This document shows positions 8,918-17,186 of a stretch of 37,242 nt of DNA, one piece after another. Within the stretch, counting starts at the first letter, position 1; every line of letters starts with the position of its first letter. The notes beneath the pieces were generated by a model. That model was given only the letters and a program-made list of their open reading frames with translations, had not been told where the DNA came from and did no database searches. The DNA lies in the NCBI GenBank assembly GCA_001829625.1, contig MIBW01000008.1, positions 1 to 37,242 on the forward strand, in the 5' to 3' direction. The position numbers and the translations under genes were made by a program. The DNA comes from Sulfurimonas sp. GWF2_37_8. GTDB lineage: Bacteria > Campylobacterota > Campylobacteria > Campylobacterales > Sulfurimonadaceae.

Positions 8918-9982
8918 ATGGCATTTTCAAAAGCAAAACGCAACGGTACGATGAGCGGTATTATTTTTGTCGCAATATTTGCGGCAGCAGCTACGATGAT
9001 AGCAGACTTGCAAGCCGTAAGGTCACTCGGTATTTCTCCTCTTGTGGTGGGGATAGTTTTTGGTATATTTTATGCCAATACACTGCATAACAAACTTCCA
9101 AAAGAGTGGGAGGGCGGTATCACTTTTTCAGCGAAAAAGATATTGCGTTTTGCTATAGTTTTTTACGGTTTTCGTATCACTTTTCAACAAATCGCCGATG
9201 TAGGAATGGACGGCTTTTTAGTCTCTCTTATCATGCTCTCCACAACTTTTATTCTTGGCACATATCTCGGACATAAGATATTTAAGATGGACAAAGACAC
9301 TTCGATGCTTACGGCTTCGGGTGCTGCTGTTTGTGGGGCTGCGGCAGTTTTGGCTACAGAACCTGTACTTAAAGCCCAAGAACATAAAACAGCCATCGCC
9401 GTCTCTATGGTGGTTCTTTTCGGAACAATTGCGATGTTTTTGTATCCTGTTTTATATACGGTTATTATAGAACCTGCAACGGGGTTTTTACATATGAGTC
9501 AGCAAGAGTTTGGAATCTATGTCGGCGGAACTATCCATGAAGTAGCACAGGTTGTTGCTGTTCCTGCTTCTATCCCGGGGGCAAGTGCGGAGATGGCAAA
9601 CTCTGCTGTTATCGTGAAGATGACACGCGTTATTATGATTGCACCTATGCTTATTGTCTTAGGTATTTATCTCTCTTATACAGCGCAAAAAAGTGGAGTG
9701 CAAGGGAGCAAAGTTAAACTTGTTATCCCGTGGTTCGCGGTTTATTTCATCGGTATGGCAGGGTTTAATTCACTGCAAATTGTGCCTGAGACGATTGTAA
9801 ATGTCATCAATGAAATTGATACCTTTCTCCTTACAATGGCTATGACAGCTCTTGGTATGGGAACACGCTTTGCGAAGTTCAAAGGACTCGGACTTGCTCC
9901 TCTTTATACGGGTGCGGCTATGTTTGTATGGCTTCTTGTAGGCGGTTTCGTTATCACAAAACTTATCGTTGATATATTTTAA
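8918..9982 (+). CDS. YeiH/UPF0324-family putative sulfate exporter-like membrane protein
   Basis: The 354-residue protein is hydrophobic throughout, with about ten likely membrane segments. It carries family landmarks: FGIFYANTLHN, ILRFAIVFYGFRITFQQI, ASGAAVCGAAAVLATEPV, VGGTIHEVAQVVA and ALGMGTRFAKFKGLGL. Members are annotated as putative sulfate exporters by distant similarity, and transport has not been shown for most. AAAAAGG precedes the ATG at a proper distance. It has its own promoter and a hairpin after its stop, so it is probably transcribed alone. In a sulfur-metabolising organism, export of an oxidised sulfur anion would fit, but this is inference. Confidence 0.85.
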   Translation: MAFSKAKRNGTMSGIIFVAIFAAAATMIADLQAVRSLGISPLVVGIVFGIFYANTLHNKLPKEWEGGITFSAKKILRFAIVFYGFRITFQQIADVGMDGFLVSLIMLSTTFILGTYLGHKIFKMDKDTSMLTASGAAVCGAAAVLATEPVLKAQEHKTAIAVSMVVLFGTIAMFLYPVLYTVIIEPATGFLHMSQQEFGIYVGGTIHEVAQVVAVPASIPGASAEMANSAVIVKMTRVIMIAPMLIVLGIYLSYTAQKSGVQGSKVKLVIPWFAVYFIGMAGFNSLQIVPETIVNVINEIDTFLLTMAMTALGMGTRFAKFKGLGLAPLYTGAAMFVWLLVGGFVITKLIVDIF

Positions 9983-9986
9983 TAAA

Positions 9987-10004
9987 ACTCTTTATCTAAA
10001 GAGT
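9987..10004 (+). terminator. Stem-loop after the YeiH-type gene
   Basis: ACTCTTT-ATCT-AAAGAGT is a perfect 7-bp stem with a 4-base loop, starting 4 bases after the stop. There is no uridine tract, and a promoter-like TATAAT follows directly, so terminator strength is uncertain. Confidence 0.4.
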
Positions 10005-10005
10005 A

Positions 10006-10025
10006 TATAATCGTTGCAATATAAT
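10006..10025 (+). promoter_or_regulatory. Tandem -10 boxes upstream of the lapB-rnhA-rnc-aroC operon
   Basis: Two TATAAT hexamers, at 10006-10011 and 10020-10025, lie 26-45 bases before the ATG at 10051. No convincing -35 box is seen. A GAGGAG ribosome binding site lies between the second box and the start. Confidence 0.5.
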
Positions 10026-10050
10026 GTGTTTGTACGAGGAGTTCGAGTAG

Positions 10051-10518
10051 ATGTCATCCCTTCCAAGTATGCTTAACTCTTTTTGGCTCTGGAGAGAGGT
10101 TTACATAAAACTCGGTATCTCCAATCCAGCCTATAAATACTGGAAAGAGACACCAAATATCAAACTCAATAACAAATATCTCTTTATCCAAAAACAGACA
10201 CTTCCCCAAAAATACGACTATATCGAGTCTAAACTTACGGATCTCAGCGGCTATCTTCCTATCAAATTTGCTTCAGATCAGCTTCATGTCAATGAACATA
10301 TATTTTCTTATGAAAAGATGCGTTTGTACAAAGAGTTTGAATACAAGTTCGTAGCAGATGTGAAATTTGTCAATATCAGAAAATTTTTTAGAGAAAATGG
10401 TATCCGAGTGGGGAAAAACTCTTTTGTACAATTGGGGAAATTAGAGGATTTGGATTTGAGTGCCGAAGCTATTTTTTACAAACTCAAAAATGATTATGCT
10501 ATTGTGGTTTACGACTGA
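10051..10518 (+). CDS. Conserved hypothetical protein, first gene of the lapB-like operon
   Basis: I do not recognise this 155-residue protein. It has no signal peptide or membrane segment. It is rich in aromatic and charged residues, begins MSSLPSMLNSFWLWREVY, and has alternating hydrophobic strands towards the C terminus (FEYKFVADVKFVNI, DYAIVVYD). A GAGGAG ribosome binding site precedes the ATG. Its stop overlaps the start of the next gene (TGATG), so the two are translationally coupled, and it may work with the TPR protein at the membrane. Coding is supported by the coupling and the ribosome binding site. Confidence 0.8.
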   Translation: MSSLPSMLNSFWLWREVYIKLGISNPAYKYWKETPNIKLNNKYLFIQKQTLPQKYDYIESKLTDLSGYLPIKFASDQLHVNEHIFSYEKMRLYKEFEYKFVADVKFVNIRKFFRENGIRVGKNSFVQLGKLEDLDLSAEAIFYKLKNDYAIVVYD

Positions 10519-11564
10519 TGAATACCTTTTTTATTGAATATAGAGATCCGCTTTTTTCGGTGATTATCTTTTTTGTTCTTGTTTTTGTTATTGCGTTTTT
10601 TTCCTATTGGTTTGGGCGTTACAAGAAAAAAGAGGATTCCAGATATCTTGATAAATTTTTGCAAGGTTTTGGTTCTCTTCCTTCGCATCATGAGCTCAAA
10701 GTCCTTATCACATCAGGCGAACTCTCAGAAAAATCATGGCTACTTTTGGCACAGTCTTACTTTAAAAATGGGGATTATGAAAAAAGTATAGAGATTTATA
10801 ACGAACTCTTGGCAGTAGGTATGAAATCAAATCCGCGAGATACGATGTTTCTACTTGGACGCACTTATTTTAAAGCTGGTTTTTTGGAGCGGGCAAGAAA
10901 AATATTTCTGGAAATCTTAAAAACCAATCCAAGAACGCCGCAGGCACTCAACTATCTTTTGTTGGTTTATGAATATATGCGGGATTATGAATCTGCTCTT
11001 GAAGTCCTTGAGCCACTGGATGCACTGCAAAAAGAGACAGCCAATGATGCTGCCTATCTTCATTCGCTTATGTTGCTAAATGATGTAAATAAGTCTTCAC
11101 AAGAAAAAGGTGAAGCTTTATTGGAAATCCATAAAAAGACAAATATTTTGACTTATCTTGTTTTTGAATATCTTTTTCGTACAAATCCAAAATTGGCATG
11201 GAGACATTTTGACGGTTCTCAAAGTGAAAAATTAGTCGATCTTCTCTGGCAACTCGATGCAAAAATTTTGGATTTGGATATAATTTCACAAAATGGCTAT
11301 TTACGGGAGCTTTTCACGGCTCGCGGTGATCTGAAACTTGCAACAAAAAGTTCGGTTTTTGAGTTTGATATATTGATAAAACTCGAAGGCAAATCAAATG
11401 CAACCCTTGCGTTTGAGTACATCTGTGATAGTTGTAAACAGACTTACCCATTTATTTTCCATCGCTGTAGCTCATGTCACTCTATTGATACAGCCAGAGC
11501 AGAGCTTAACCTGACGAAAGATTATTATAGGAATACAGTTGAAGAAAATAACTCTTTTCAGTGA
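10518..11564 (+). CDS. LapB (YciM)-like membrane-anchored TPR protein with C-terminal zinc ribbon
   Basis: The 348-residue protein starts with a membrane helix (about residues 11-29), followed by basic residues. A run of tetratricopeptide repeats covers about 60-190 (for example WLLLAQSYFKNGDYEKSIEIY and LLGRTYFKAGFLERARKIF). At the C terminus a rubredoxin-like knuckle has two CxxC pairs (CDSC and CSSC, about 302-322). That architecture is LapB/YciM, which in E. coli controls LPS synthesis by directing FtsH to LpxC. The resemblance is architectural, so a different assembly role is possible. The start overlaps the previous stop and the end overlaps rnhA by 26 bases. Confidence 0.8.
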   Translation: MNTFFIEYRDPLFSVIIFFVLVFVIAFFSYWFGRYKKKEDSRYLDKFLQGFGSLPSHHELKVLITSGELSEKSWLLLAQSYFKNGDYEKSIEIYNELLAVGMKSNPRDTMFLLGRTYFKAGFLERARKIFLEILKTNPRTPQALNYLLLVYEYMRDYESALEVLEPLDALQKETANDAAYLHSLMLLNDVNKSSQEKGEALLEIHKKTNILTYLVFEYLFRTNPKLAWRHFDGSQSEKLVDLLWQLDAKILDLDIISQNGYLRELFTARGDLKLATKSSVFEFDILIKLEGKSNATLAFEYICDSCKQTYPFIFHRCSSCHSIDTARAELNLTKDYYRNTVEENNSFQ

Positions 11565-11973
11565 TGGTAGTGCGCTTGGAAACCCTGGTCCAGGAGGTTT
11601 TGGTGCTATTTTGCGATTTGGTACTACAGAAAAAGAACTTGTTGGCGGAGAAGCATATACTACCAACAACAGGATGGAACTATTAGGCGTTATTGAAGGT
11701 CTCAAAGCCCTCAAAGAGCCATGTAAAGTCGAGGTGATATCGGATTCTTCTTATGTTGTGAAGGGGATAAATGAGTGGCTGGATGGCTGGATAAAAAGAG
11801 ACTTTAAAAAAGTGAAAAATATTGATCTTTGGAGAACCTATATAGATGTTTCAAAAGGACATGAGATAAACGCAATCTGGGTTCGTGGACATGATGGACA
11901 TGCAGAAAATGAGAGATGCGATAAACTTGCTTGGGATGAAGCCCAGAGACAAAAAAATTTATTAGGAGGATAA
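11539..11973 (+). CDS. rnhA: Ribonuclease HI
   Basis: RNase HI cuts the RNA strand of RNA-DNA hybrids. All active-site positions are visible in 144 residues: Asp9 (FSDGS), Glu47 (NNRMELLG), Asp69 (VISDSSYV), His118 (VRGHDGH) and Asp128 (ENERCDKLA). The start codon is TTG at 11539, inside the end of the upstream gene and preceded by AGGA at a suitable distance. The TTG start with a 26-base overlap suggests coupled, low-level expression. rnc starts one base after the stop region, consistent with an rnhA-rnc-aroC operon. Confidence 0.96.
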   Translation: MKKITLFSDGSALGNPGPGGFGAILRFGTTEKELVGGEAYTTNNRMELLGVIEGLKALKEPCKVEVISDSSYVVKGINEWLDGWIKRDFKKVKNIDLWRTYIDVSKGHEINAIWVRGHDGHAENERCDKLAWDEAQRQKNLLGG

Positions 11974-11974
11974 A

Positions 11975-12655
11975 ATGAAAAAAAAATTAGAAGCCTTGCA
12001 AAAAGCAATTGGTTATACATTTAAAGACGAAAAGCTCATTATCGAAGCGCTGACGCACAAAAGTTACAAACAGCCCTACGATAATGAGCGCTTGGAGTTC
12101 TTGGGGGATGCCGTCTTAGACCTTGTTGTCGGAGAGTATCTTTATACAAGGTTTGCTAACTCAAACGAAGGAAAACTCTCAAAGATACGAGCTTCTTTAG
12201 TCAATGAGACAGGTTTTGAAAAACTAGCACTTTATCTAAATCTTGGAGAGTATATCTACCTCTCAAACGCAGAAGAAAACAATGGCGGACGTGAAAAAGC
12301 CTCTTTGCTTTCTAACGCTTTTGAAGCACTTATGGGAGCTATTTATCTTGAGTCTGGTCTTGTTAGTGTACAAAAGATAGCGATAGATTTGATAGAAAAA
12401 AATCATGATGAGATATCACTGGATTATCTTTTTAGAGATTTTAAAACGACACTTCAGGAGCTTACACAAGCGAGATTTGGGACTATTCCTGAGTATAAAC
12501 TTATCGCAAGCCGTGGACCTGACCATAAAAAAGAGTTTGAAGTTGCTGTGATTATTGAAGATAAAGAGTACGCAAGAGCGATTGGAAAAAGTAAAAAAAT
12601 CGCACAACAAGAAGCTGCAAATATAGCTGTAGAGATGCTGAAAAAGGAGAAATAA
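11975..12655 (+). CDS. rnc: Ribonuclease III
   Basis: RNase III processes rRNA precursors and other double-stranded RNA. The 226-residue protein shows the signature [20 protein letters not shown] (residues 37-56), with the catalytic carboxylates Glu41 and Asp45. A second acidic site lies around [13 protein letters not shown] (about 113-125), and a C-terminal double-stranded-RNA-binding domain covers about 150-225 ([19 protein letters not shown]). TTAGGAGGATAAA gives a strong ribosome binding site overlapping the end of rnhA. The stop shares a base with the aroC start (TAATG). Confidence 0.97.
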   Translation: MKKKLEALQKAIGYTFKDEKLIIEALTHKSYKQPYDNERLEFLGDAVLDLVVGEYLYTRFANSNEGKLSKIRASLVNETGFEKLALYLNLGEYIYLSNAEENNGGREKASLLSNAFEALMGAIYLESGLVSVQKIAIDLIEKNHDEISLDYLFRDFKTTLQELTQARFGTIPEYKLIASRGPDHKKEFEVAVIIEDKEYARAIGKSKKIAQQEAANIAVEMLKKEK

Positions 12656-13728
12656 TGAACAGTTTTGGACAAAAATTACGATTTAGTACCTTTGGAGAAT
12701 CTCATGGGACGGCTCTTGGCTGTATCCTTGATGGTGTTCCAGCAGGTCTTGTTATCGATGAAGCATTTATCCAAAGCGAACTTGATCGTAGAAAACCGGG
12801 CAAAAGTGAGTTTGAAACAGCAAGAAAAGAGGACGATAAAGTAGAGATACTCAGTGGCGTTTTTGAAGGTCAAAGTACGGGTACACCTATAGCGATGATC
12901 ATCTACAACACTAACCAAAAATCCAAAGATTATACAAATATCAAAGATGTGTTTCGCCCTGGACATGCAGATTTTACGTATTTTCATAAGTATGGTTTGC
13001 GCGATTATCGCGGTGGTGGGCGTTCTTCTGCTAGAGAAACTGCAGCAAGAGTTGCTGCAGGTGCGATAGCAAAACTGATGCTTCAATCTTTGGAAATAGA
13101 AGTGTTGAGTGGTATCAGTGAAGTAGCGGGCATCAAAAGTGAAACTTTTGATTATGAGAGAGCCAAAACAAGTATTATTTACGCTCTTGATGGTGCAAAA
13201 GAAGAAGCACAAAAAGCGGTGATTTTAGAAGCGAAAAATGAACATGATTCAGTCGGCGGCGTTTGTAGAGTTCTTATAAAAGGTGCTCCAATAGGTCTTG
13301 GGCAGCCGCTTTATTATAAACTTGATGCTGTTTTGGCGGATGCTATGATGGGTATAAACGCAGTCAAAGCGGTAGAAATAGGCGATGGTATCATGAGCGC
13401 TTCGCTTCTTGGTTCGCAAAATAATGACCAGATACGTGCGAATGGTTTTGAGTCCAACCACGCAGGCGGGATTTTAGGAGGCATAAGCAATGGAGAACAT
13501 ATCGTTTTAAATGTCTATTTTAAGCCAACGCCTTCTATTTTCAAAGAGCAACATACGGTGACAAATGAAAACGCAGAGGTAGATTTTTCACTCAAAGGCA
13601 GACACGACCCCTGTGTAGCGATTCGTGGAACAGTAGTTTGTGAAGCGATGGCAGCTCTGGTGATAGCTGATATGTTACTTCTAAACATGGGCTCAAATAT
13701 GAACGGATTTGTAAAATATTACAATTAA
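12655..13728 (+). CDS. aroC: Chorismate synthase
   Basis: AroC makes chorismate from EPSP using reduced FMN, the last common step of aromatic amino-acid synthesis. Signatures are near the N terminus (GESHGTALGCILDGVPAGL), at about 120-140 (GGGRSSARETAARVAAGAIA) and near 310-330 (GRHDPCVAIRG). The 357-residue length is normal. AAAAAGGAGAAATA precedes the ATG, which overlaps the rnc stop. It is the last gene of the operon: the following 166 bases hold no gene and no obvious hairpin terminator. Confidence 0.97.
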   Translation: MNSFGQKLRFSTFGESHGTALGCILDGVPAGLVIDEAFIQSELDRRKPGKSEFETARKEDDKVEILSGVFEGQSTGTPIAMIIYNTNQKSKDYTNIKDVFRPGHADFTYFHKYGLRDYRGGGRSSARETAARVAAGAIAKLMLQSLEIEVLSGISEVAGIKSETFDYERAKTSIIYALDGAKEEAQKAVILEAKNEHDSVGGVCRVLIKGAPIGLGQPLYYKLDAVLADAMMGINAVKAVEIGDGIMSASLLGSQNNDQIRANGFESNHAGGILGGISNGEHIVLNVYFKPTPSIFKEQHTVTNENAEVDFSLKGRHDPCVAIRGTVVCEAMAALVIADMLLLNMGSNMNGFVKYYN

Positions 13729-13894
13729 TCAGGAATTTAGAGTGTCATTTTACCAATATTAAATTGAAGTCAATAAAAACTAAATATTAAAATATAACTC
13801 TCTACTCCAATTCATACCCCTCGTTCATTGTGAGCTTGCCGAACCATTGTCTTTGAGGTTATATCACTTAAATATGCATGTATCTTTATTCGCT

Positions 13895-14584
13895 TTATTT
13901 ACAGTGTGAAGGCTTTGCGGTAGAACTTTGCATTGTTTTGCAATGTGAACCTTCTGTCTTGGCAGGCACTTGTGGAGTGTAAAATGCAAGTGCATAGGTG
14001 CTTAGAAAAATAAGTCCCACAGAAGTAACTATAATCATTTTTTGAACTCTGGAAATTTTTTGTATCTCCTCTTTTTCTCTTATCTCACACACAGCACCTG
14101 GACAGAGTTTTACCTCATTTTTATAGAGGGCGTTAAAAATCTTACACCCTATGCAGATGCCAAAAGCGGCTTCACTAAACAAAAGCACAAGACAAAGTAG
14201 ACAAATGACGATTTTGATGGGTGTCATAACATCCAAAACCACGATGAGCGTAAACATAATGAGTGATAAAAAAAGACCTATATACCACGCCCACTTCTTT
14301 TGGGGAGCTGCTACATACTCAGGTTTTTGATTTTGTACCATCATCCGACCCAAAAGCAAACTAGGGGAAAACCTAGGATTTACCAAAATTCTTATAATAA
14401 AATCTACCATAAAAAATGTCACAAATATTTTTGTGAACATAAACTCATGCATTAAAAAAGCATTCATAAAAGAGATGAAACCAAATAAAAATAAAATCCC
14501 AGCACCCGCTCTAGCCTCTCTCTCATTGAGCACTCGCACATCGTAGCCCTCTACAACTTCACCAAAATACATATAGTTTTTCAT
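13895..14584 (-). CDS. DUF4395 membrane protein
   Basis: The 229-residue protein has about four membrane segments and family landmarks NPRFSPSLLLGRMM, AAPQKKWAWYIGLFLS and FGICIGCKIFNALY, the last with a CxxC motif in the membrane. The tail (about 195-229) adds another helix and a short Cys- and His-containing end (SHCKTMQSSTAKPSHCK), which suggests thiol or metal chemistry at the C terminus. The DUF4395 function is unknown. A GAGGAG ribosome binding site and a TATAAT box lie upstream on the minus strand. It stands alone, convergent with aroC. Confidence 0.88.
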   Translation of the reverse strand: MKNYMYFGEVVEGYDVRVLNEREARAGAGILFLFGFISFMNAFLMHEFMFTKIFVTFFMVDFIIRILVNPRFSPSLLLGRMMVQNQKPEYVAAPQKKWAWYIGLFLSLIMFTLIVVLDVMTPIKIVICLLCLVLLFSEAAFGICIGCKIFNALYKNEVKLCPGAVCEIREKEEIQKISRVQKMIIVTSVGLIFLSTYALAFYTPQVPAKTEGSHCKTMQSSTAKPSHCK

Positions 14585-14609
14585 ACTATTCTCCTCGTTT
14601 TATGAGCGT

Positions 14610-14641
14610 ATTATAAAGAGTGTGTGTGAGGTGTGTGTGAG
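14610..14641 (-). promoter_or_regulatory. Promoter of the DUF4395 gene with a tandem 11-bp repeat in the -35 region
   Basis: On the minus strand TATAAT lies at 14610-14615. Its -35 area is filled by two exact head-to-tail copies of GTGTGTGTGAG (plus-strand reading, 14620-14630 and 14631-14641). The dinucleotide-rich tandem could be a regulator site or a slippage-prone spacer. Confidence 0.5.
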
Positions 14642-14844
14642 GTATATGTCAGATACTCAACTATTCTCACACACTTGCAAATGATGAAAGTTTCGAAGTG
14701 GTTTTTAATGCACAAAGTGCAGAAAAATACAGACTTGAACTAAAAGTTAAAAAAGGAAATACAACCTTTAAAACAGAACTTAGAGGACCCGAAGTTATAA
14801 ATGGACAACATCTTTCCTTCAGAGCCAGATCCAACTATAAATGA
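14641..14844 (+). pseudogene. Remnant of the 3' end of a lost gene
   Basis: Between the DUF4395 promoter and the Mrp gene an open frame without a start codon ends at TGA 14842-14844. It reads like ordinary coding sequence (SFEVVFNAQSAEKYRLEL followed by KVKKGNTTFKTELRGPEV and QHLSFRARSNYK), including alternating polar/hydrophobic strand character. In-frame TGA at 14638-14640 closes it upstream, and only about 67 codons remain. I infer the C-terminal end of a degraded secreted or envelope protein. I cannot name the family. Confidence 0.5.
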
Positions 14845-14922
14845 CAGTACACTTCTTGTGTGAGGCAATGAAGTGTTATAAATAAATTGTACCCTTTAGC
14901 CTTTGCTCATGACACCCTGAAC

Positions 14923-15963
14923 TTAGAGTTTAAAGATACTGTTTTTTAAAATATTTTCTACGATATCTTGATAATATTTTTTCTGTTCACTGTTGCCAAG
15001 TGAAACAGGTGGCTCGCCTTTGTCGGAACCTTCACGGATTTGCATATCCAGAGGAATTGCTCCTAGAAATGGAATGTGGTACTTTGCAGCGATTTTTTCT
15101 CCGCCGCCTGTACCAAAGATATCATAACGTGTACCGGTATCTGGAGCAATAAAGAAACTCATATTTTCGACGATTCCCGCCATCTTCACGCCGATATCTT
15201 TAAACATCATCACCGCACGGCTTACATCATCTGTTGCCACTAGTTGTGGTGTAGTGACCAAAACAGCTGCTGCAATAGGAAGTTCTTGGGCAATCGTTAA
15301 CTGAACATCACCCGTTCCTGGAGGCATATCGATGACCATAAAATCAAGTTCACCCCACGCAACGTCTTCTAAAAACTGAATAAGTGCGTTAACGGCTACG
15401 GAACTTCTCCAAACAAGAGGTGTGTCTTGTGTTGGAGTCGTGAGTGCGACACTCATTATTTTTATCCCGTAGTTTTCAGCTGGGATGATTTTATCTTCAT
15501 CATTCCATTGGATTCTCTCTACGTCTGTATTTGTCAAACGCGGGATATTTGGGCCGTAAACATCTGCATCTAAAATGCCTACTTTGTACCCTTTTTGTGC
15601 AAGGGCTATAGCGATGTTAACGCTTACCGTACTCTTTCCAACGCCACCTTTGCCACTTGTAACAGCTATGATATTTTTAGCATAAGGTGCACGATTGTTT
15701 GGAGCGGCTGAGTTTCCGTAGTTCATATCTTTTTTGGCAAGATTTTTCTTCGTGATGTTGAGACGCTCAAATTTTTCAGAAAAGTTCTCTTCTATGAGTT
15801 TTTTGACATTAAGATAGGAATCATCACTGATAGTAAGAAGCTCGATATTTGCTACATGAGCCACGACTTTTACCTCACCTAAAAGCTTGAGTTCCCCTAT
15901 ACTGCGTTCTATCCCTGGGTATTTGAGAGCACTGAGTGCCTCTTTAAGATTTTTGCTATTCAT
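14923..15963 (-). CDS. mrp: Mrp/ApbC (NBP35-type) P-loop ATPase, cysteine-free
   Basis: Mrp/ApbC proteins usually carry Fe-S clusters to target enzymes. The 346-residue protein has an N-terminal DUF59-like domain (about 5-70), the deviant Walker A GKGGVGKS at 104-111, DADVYGPN at 132-139 and the MPPGTGD motif at 213-219. At 268-277 the family's CPxC pair, which binds the bridging cluster, reads FIAPDTG, and the whole protein contains no cysteine. It is probably an ATPase that does not ligate a cluster in the known way. It overlaps the upstream 123-residue gene by 8 bases, so the two are coupled. Confidence 0.93.
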   Translation of the reverse strand: MNSKNLKEALSALKYPGIERSIGELKLLGEVKVVAHVANIELLTISDDSYLNVKKLIEENFSEKFERLNITKKNLAKKDMNYGNSAAPNNRAPYAKNIIAVTSGKGGVGKSTVSVNIAIALAQKGYKVGILDADVYGPNIPRLTNTDVERIQWNDEDKIIPAENYGIKIMSVALTTPTQDTPLVWRSSVAVNALIQFLEDVAWGELDFMVIDMPPGTGDVQLTIAQELPIAAAVLVTTPQLVATDDVSRAVMMFKDIGVKMAGIVENMSFFIAPDTGTRYDIFGTGGGEKIAAKYHIPFLGAIPLDMQIREGSDKGEPPVSLGNSEQKKYYQDIVENILKNSIFKL

Positions 15964-16327
15964 AAGGGTTTCCTTTTACTTCTTTTACAAGTAGTGATGC
16001 TGTTGCGTTTGCTTTTTGCGCAAGTCCTGCAAGTGTAGAAGCAGCGCCTGGATAATCTTTACTGAGTGCATGATATGTTGCAACTCTTTCTTTGATAAGT
16101 ATGTTTAAGAGTTGTGTAGTCTGCTGTAGCGTCCCGTTCGCATCGCTTTTGTTTAAAAGCTCTTTGATAAGAAGTTCTCTTGAGTTCATGCTCATAGGGA
16201 TATCTACTTTTTTACCGATATTTATAAACTCTTTTGCACTGATGTAGATACCTGAAAAAAATGTGTTTAAAAATTGATTTTCAAGTGCTGTAAATTTGCT
16301 TTTTATGCTTGCATGTCTATTTTTCAT
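15956..16327 (-). CDS. Small hypothetical helical protein in the mrp operon
   Basis: The 123-residue protein is not recognised. It looks wholly helical, with heptad-like hydrophobics (TTQLLNILIKERVATYHAL, AGLAQKANATASLLV), and has no signal peptide or cysteine. It overlaps the upstream repeat protein by 4 bases (ATGA-type) and mrp by 8 bases, so the three are almost certainly one transcript. The context suggests an accessory role to Mrp, but this is only positional. Confidence 0.78.
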   Translation of the reverse strand: MKNRHASIKSKFTALENQFLNTFFSGIYISAKEFINIGKKVDIPMSMNSRELLIKELLNKSDANGTLQQTTQLLNILIKERVATYHALSKDYPGAASTLAGLAQKANATASLLVKEVKGNPYE

Positions 16328-16929
16328 GCTTGTCTCTCTAGGTTGGTGCGTGCTGCCATCGCCACATTTTCATCTTTATCTTCGAGGAGTTCTTTTAAGA
16401 CCTCTGGAGTAGCGTTCGTATTTTCAGCAAGTCGCATACGAACCATTTTATCAGCATCGTTTGCCAATATCTTTAAGATTTTGACTGGTGTACTTGGATT
16501 GCCGGAAAGTCCATCTCTAACAATTTTTTCATCACTGAAAAATTTTTCTAAAACAGCAGGAGAAGTTTTTGGATTTGTTGCAACCAGCGCACGCACAAGA
16601 TTGACTTCATCTTTCGAAAGAAGAGTGAGTATATCCGCAGGTGTATGAGGATTTTTGGCAACAGCCCATCTCGCGCCCATATCCGCTTCATTTGTTGCCA
16701 AATCACGTAAAAGTTCTACTATAGTTTCACTATATTCAAGTTCTCTATCATATACGGAGGTTCTCAGACTCAAGTTCATAGCAACTTGCCCAACAATCTC
16801 TTTGTGAGTTTTAAACGCAAAGTATATCTCTTTTACCATCTCAATATTGAGACTTTTATCTTCTAGTAGATCGATAATCTTCGCTTCGTCTTTGTTTTTT
16901 ATACTGTTATGTAAATCTATTTCAGACAC
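16324..16929 (-). CDS. HEAT/LRV-type repeat protein
   Basis: The 201-residue protein consists of an N-terminal helical region (about 1-75) and four helical repeats of about 24 residues. These have the LRV signature VRxxLAxNPxTPxxxLxxL, for example ARWAVAKNPHTPADILTLL, RALVATNPKTSPAVLEKFF and RMRLAENTNATPEVLKELL. LRV proteins of diazotrophs carry an N-terminal 4Fe-4S cluster. Here there is no cysteine, so this is likely a protein-interaction scaffold. It is the first gene of the operon that ends with mrp. AGGAAA is present upstream. Confidence 0.85.
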   Translation of the reverse strand: MSEIDLHNSIKNKDEAKIIDLLEDKSLNIEMVKEIYFAFKTHKEIVGQVAMNLSLRTSVYDRELEYSETIVELLRDLATNEADMGARWAVAKNPHTPADILTLLSKDEVNLVRALVATNPKTSPAVLEKFFSDEKIVRDGLSGNPSTPVKILKILANDADKMVRMRLAENTNATPEVLKELLEDKDENVAMAARTNLERQA

Positions 16930-17158
16930 GGTTTCCTACTTATAATGTGATTAATTTGTGAGAATATAGCGAACTCTAGCTTTTTGTACTCTAAAGTGTA
17001 AGGTTAATTGAGATATTTAAGTTCAAACCATAAGTAATATTTAAAATAAAATATAAATAAAAATTATATTTTCGATTATAAAATAATATGTGTTTCATTT
17101 AGTAATATAAATTATGTGATATCTTTTTGATTTAATTATTTCATAAGAGTCATAGCCC

Positions 17159-17164
17159 TATAAT
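17159..17164 (+). promoter_or_regulatory. -10 box of the rhodanese-molybdoenzyme operon
   Basis: TATAAT at 17159-17164 lies about 95 bases before the first start codon. No good -35 box is seen (TTATTT at a 17-base spacing), as is common in Campylobacterota. The predicted leader is therefore about 85-90 bases and contains the stem-loop at 17187-17232. Confidence 0.5.
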
Positions 17165-17186
17165 GTGACGTTATTCCGTTGAAAGG

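Noticed and set aside
13729..13894. Possible small gene or RNA after aroC
   Set aside because: No open frame with a ribosome binding site, no strong hairpin and no tRNA-like fold is visible.
14620..14641. Short direct repeats as a CRISPR-like array
   Set aside because: There are only two adjacent 11-base units without spacers and no cas genes in the window.
17035..17135. AT-rich stretch as a replication origin or attachment site
   Set aside because: No DnaA-box cluster, iterons or flanking duplicated tRNA or integrase sequence is seen. It is ordinary promoter-proximal AT-rich DNA.
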